Source: Paenibacillus alba (lineage in GTDB: Bacteria; Bacillota; Bacilli; Paenibacillales; NBRC-103111). From it: a DNA stretch of 64,000 nt. The stretch covers positions 186,001-250,000 of the forward strand of contig NZ_JABMKZ010000006.1 of NCBI RefSeq assembly GCF_013204855.1. Direction: 5' to 3'. Shown piece by piece: positions 61,108 through 64,000 of the stretch (positions are counted from its first letter, which is position 1; each line of letters starts with the position of its first letter). The notes below the pieces were generated by a model that saw only the letters and a list, made by a program, of their open reading frames with translations, had not been told where the DNA came from and searched no databases. A program made the position numbers and the translations under genes.

Positions 61108-62904
61108 ATGTTGGGAATGTTAACCTTAAAAGATGCTCGCAGAACCTATTCCGTATTGAAGCCTTATGTCCTTCAACATCGTAAGGTGTACGGAGGTCTA
61201 TTCTTCTTAGTATTCGTTGAAATCGCGCTAACCTTAGCTTTTTCGTGGTTTTTTGGTGCGATCACGGATGCGGCTATTCATAGCAGCTTCGAACGTATGA
61301 AATGGTTAGTACCGCTGGGCGCTGCGTTGGTTCTAATAAGTGTTGCATCTACATATCTAAATACCCTATGGGAGACCATGGCGACGAATGCTGTGAAAAG
61401 AGACTTTTCCTTGCATGTCTTTAAGCATATTTTGCAAGTGCCTGGCAAACAGCTCACTGGTTTACATTCCGGCGATCTGATGTCACATTTCACCAATGAT
61501 ATTCACAACCTGGATGGGGTTATTGGCAGCGGGCTTATTCATCTGATTAAATTGCCTTTCATCTATGCAGCCGTTTTTATTTATTTATCGCAGCTGAACT
61601 GGCAGCTGGCACTCTTAAGTGTATTTGTTGCACCAGTTGCCATGGTTTTCGGTGTTATCTTGGGCTTATTGCTTCGGACGAACAATCGGTTCATTCAGGA
61701 GCGGATAGCACAAATCAATACATTGCTGAATGAAACGTTCCATGGATTCTTTGTGATTCGATCGTTTTTAATGGAAAGAACGATAGCTGCCAAGTATGCC
61801 GCTAACCAGCAACAGTTGTATGAATTAGAGCTGAGCAATGCCAGATTGCGGGGTTGGTTTTATGTAGGAAGCCAAGCGGCTGCCTCTATTACTTTTCTGA
61901 TAAGCCTTTGTATAGGTTCGTATTTTGTCTCGGGCGGCATTCTAACTGTTGGCGCTTTGCTGACGTTTGTTAATTTGGTTCATCATTTGGTCTATCCGCT
62001 AACGGAGTTGGCAGGACAATGGGCAGGGTTTCAAAAGTCTGCTTCAGCGATGGAGAGAATATGTAAAATCCTTGAGATGGAGACGGAATCAGATAGCTTG
62101 CCATGTATGCCCGCTTCTAGGCCTGTAGTAACCTCGATTCAATTTAAGGATATTACATTCAGCTACGAGGGGAAAGGCAATCTATTTAACCATTTCAACT
62201 TGCAAATTCCGGTTGGCAAAGTCGTGGCGATCGTCGGATTAAGCGGGGCAGGCAAGACAACTTTATTTCATCTGCTTCAGGGCTTCTATAAGCCTCAGTC
62301 AGGCGCCATCTTCATCAATGGCAGGTCTACGAACACGCTCACCATCTCGGAGCAGAGGAGTTTCTTCGCTCATGTTCCTCAAGAAATCACGTTATTTAGC
62401 GGGTCGATCAGGGAGAACTTGCTCATAGCGCGGCAAGGCCTAACTGATGTCCAGATGATGGAGGCGGCAGCGGCAGCAGGTATTCATGATTTTATTGCAA
62501 CTCTTCCCCAAGGTTACGATACCGAGGTAGGGGAAAAGGGAGCCAAGCTGTCTGGCGGACAACGACAACGATTAGCCATCGCGCGTGCTCTATTGAAGGA
62601 TGCGCCTGTTCTTCTGCTGGATGAGAGTACATCAGCCTTGGACAGCGAAACGGAGTATCAAGTTAAGGATGCTATGCAGAAACTTCTGAGCAAGCGCACG
62701 ACCACCACGATCATAATTGCTCATCGACTATCAACGATTCGGGATGCCGATCTTATTGTTGTGATGGATAAAGGAAAGATCGTGCAAATGGGACATCATG
62801 ATGAAATCATGAAGCAGGAGGGGCTATACCCTCGATTAATTCGCTTGCAATCGCAGAGAGGAGTTCCGAGCCTTGATAATTCCTTTGATACAAGCGTTAT
62901 ATGA
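61108..62904 (+). CDS. ABC exporter, fused permease and ATPase
   Basis: This 598-residue half-transporter has six membrane helices (about 25-310) and a C-terminal ATPase with Walker A GLSGAGKTT, signature LSGGQRQR and Walker B VLLLDEST. No C39 leader-peptidase domain is present at the N-terminus. It probably acts as a homodimer exporting the mature peptide, similar to lasso D proteins. It lies 27 bases after the peptidase gene, and the following gene begins inside its 3-prime end. Confidence 0.9.
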   Translation: MLGMLTLKDARRTYSVLKPYVLQHRKVYGGLFFLVFVEIALTLAFSWFFGAITDAAIHSSFERMKWLVPLGAALVLISVASTYLNTLWETMATNAVKRDFSLHVFKHILQVPGKQLTGLHSGDLMSHFTNDIHNLDGVIGSGLIHLIKLPFIYAAVFIYLSQLNWQLALLSVFVAPVAMVFGVILGLLLRTNNRFIQERIAQINTLLNETFHGFFVIRSFLMERTIAAKYAANQQQLYELELSNARLRGWFYVGSQAAASITFLISLCIGSYFVSGGILTVGALLTFVNLVHHLVYPLTELAGQWAGFQKSASAMERICKILEMETESDSLPCMPASRPVVTSIQFKDITFSYEGKGNLFNHFNLQIPVGKVVAIVGLSGAGKTTLFHLLQGFYKPQSGAIFINGRSTNTLTISEQRSFFAHVPQEITLFSGSIRENLLIARQGLTDVQMMEAAAAAGIHDFIATLPQGYDTEVGEKGAKLSGGQRQRLAIARALLKDAPVLLLDESTSALDSETEYQVKDAMQKLLSKRTTTTIIIAHRLSTIRDADLIVVMDKGKIVQMGHHDEIMKQEGLYPRLIRLQSQRGVPSLDNSFDTSVI

Positions 62905-63892
62905 TCCTCACACCCGGATACCTCGTGATTTGCCGTTTTATGAGCAAGCAATCAAGGAGATTGAACGCGGTGCGTTATCCTCGCAAATCTATTATTTATT
63001 AAAGCAATGTGACAGATGGGCGCAGGTGCCGCTTTTTTTCCAAGAGCGATTAACAGAGCAATATCATACAACTCTCTGCCTCAATCTATTTATTAAACAT
63101 CAAACAGATCAGTTGCTCAGAGAACTAGAAAGTCTGGGCATCCCAGTGATCCCACTTAAGGGTGTATATTTTGCTGAAAAATATTTCGGTCATCTTGGGG
63201 CAAGAGCCACAACCGATATCGATGTGCTGCTCCACAAAGGTGACTTGAAGCAGGCAATTGCGTGTGTGAAACTTCTTGGCTACACCATCGAGCAGGAGGG
63301 AGTTTCTTCCCATTTCCATGCAAGCTTCTCCAAGCAATTGCCGCATAGCGAAATCCCTCTGACCGTTGAGCTTCATTGGGATTTGCTTATCGAAAAAACG
63401 TCTAATCTCACTATCAGCGAATTTTGGAAACAGGCCACACCAATGGCATCTTTCCAGTTTGTGAAGGAACTATCCGAGTACCATACGTTTTATATGATTT
63501 GTTTGCACGGGTGGAGTCATTATATGGATTCTCCCAAATATTTTATAGACATTATCCAAATGCTTCATCGCCATTCCGATCACATCCATTATTCTCATTT
63601 ATTTCAAGATGCGGCTGTTCACCAAACATTAAGAAGAATGATTAGGACGCTAGTTCATGTCTATGCGCATTTCCCTCATCTATCAGACATCAAAGAACTC
63701 CCTATTCAGCACAAAAACAAGCTATACGGAAAGTACCAGACAACTAAACCTCGAAATTTCGAGCTATTTGCCAGTAAAATATATCATAAGTTTTTTAACT
63801 TTGATTCACTCACCCATACTTGGGCAGCTCTTATTCATTTCACGAATCGGTTAGGCAATCTGCCGCTTTCACATAAAATCAAAAAGATGTAG
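62873..63892 (+). CDS. Nucleotidyltransferase-fold protein (NTP_transf_5-like) of the RiPP cassette
   Basis: This 339-residue protein has IPLKGVYFAEKYFGHLGARA (K96-G97) and TTDIDVLLHKGDL with D115/D117, the pattern of the uncharacterised nucleotidyltransferase family that often accompanies Firmicutes lasso peptide genes. TVELHWDLLIEK follows as a third-Asp-like region. Start TTG 62873 has GAGGAG 8 bases upstream and overlaps the exporter by 32 bases. It could nucleotidylate the peptide or activate a residue; activity not known. Confidence 0.78.
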   Translation: MIIPLIQALYDPHTRIPRDLPFYEQAIKEIERGALSSQIYYLLKQCDRWAQVPLFFQERLTEQYHTTLCLNLFIKHQTDQLLRELESLGIPVIPLKGVYFAEKYFGHLGARATTDIDVLLHKGDLKQAIACVKLLGYTIEQEGVSSHFHASFSKQLPHSEIPLTVELHWDLLIEKTSNLTISEFWKQATPMASFQFVKELSEYHTFYMICLHGWSHYMDSPKYFIDIIQMLHRHSDHIHYSHLFQDAAVHQTLRRMIRTLVHVYAHFPHLSDIKELPIQHKNKLYGKYQTTKPRNFELFASKIYHKFFNFDSLTHTWAALIHFTNRLGNLPLSHKIKKM

Positions 63893-63899
63893 GAAGTTG

Positions 63900-63928
63900 T
63901 TGACAGTTTAGAAGTAAGGTGGTATTCT
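63900..63928 (+). promoter_or_regulatory. SigA promoter facing the right window edge
   Basis: TTGACA (63900-63905), 17-base spacer, TATTCT (63923-63928). No start codon with a good ribosome site is seen before 64000, so the gene it drives lies outside. It suggests the RiPP operon ends at the nucleotidyltransferase gene. Confidence 0.6.
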
Positions 63929-64000
63929 GAGGATGTTCTCGATAAAGAACAAAAGAACGAACGAATTCACAATGTCTTTTATGTAATGTTTAGCTAATGT

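Overview
The window looks like a chromosomal segment of a Paenibacillus-type, spore-forming member of the Bacillota. The evidence is a B. subtilis ydc-like order (LolA-like lipoprotein ydcC, alr, ndoAI/ndoA, tex, the cortex morphogenetic protein cmpA, sprT), a Ctc/L25 protein, Gram-positive Shine-Dalgarno sites and many intrinsic terminators. The clearly A+T-rich stretch at about 0.6-17 kb contrasts with the higher G+C of the chromosomal part and suggests an acquired or fast-evolving glycan island.

Region 1 (1-28.7 kb) is a cell-surface glycan locus resembling S-layer or secondary wall glycan clusters. It holds a partial O-antigen-ligase-like gene, a Wzm/Wzt-type exporter whose ATPase carries an NHL-like beta-propeller, and a methyltransferase/kinase-like/coiled-coil protein laid out like WbdD. 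Several glycosyltransferases follow, with a small flippase, a 1126-residue GT-C-type membrane protein, a decayed membrane-protein gene, and a FAD-oxidoreductase/SDR/TIM-barrel sub-cluster. A complete dTDP-rhamnose set (rmlA, rmlC, rmlB, rmlD) plus galU, an undecaprenyl-phosphate sugar transferase, a second rmlC and an acyltransferase complete it. A two-gene nucleotidyltransferase module on the opposite strand interrupts the locus at 23-23.8 kb.

Region 2 (28.9-42.5 kb) is core genome: ydcC, a SEC-C protein, alr, ndoAI-ndoA, tex, a 37-bp tandem-repeat tract, cmpA, sprT, four tRNAs (Asn, Ser, Glu, Leu), a chemoreceptor and corA. Region 3 (42.6-47.7 kb) is a signalling operon: an HD-GYP response regulator, an H-NOX haem sensor, a hybrid histidine kinase and a stand-alone receiver. 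An XRE regulator and ctc follow. Region 4 (47.8-53.1 kb) is a GDP-mannose-linked operon (GT4, toroid-type protein, manC, DUF1861) behind an attenuator-like leader, then a collagen-like Gly-Phe-Pro repeat protein.

Region 5 (53.3-64 kb) has an HD-GYP/LuxR pair behind paired GGAT-N4-ATCC sites, then one long co-directional operon under GATAC-N5-GTATC dyads. That operon joins a Wzz-like protein, a BY-kinase, an HlyD-like lipoprotein and a 570-residue secreted protein to a lasso-peptide-like RiPP cassette: a precursor with YxxP leader, HPr-kinase-like enzyme, PqqD-like RRE, SipW-like S26 peptidase, ABC exporter and NTP_transf_5-like protein. No lasso cyclase or transglutaminase-like B2 protease is visible and the predicted core has no Asp or Glu. 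I consider this the best candidate for an undescribed system here. No database search was run, so all family assignments rest on motif recognition.
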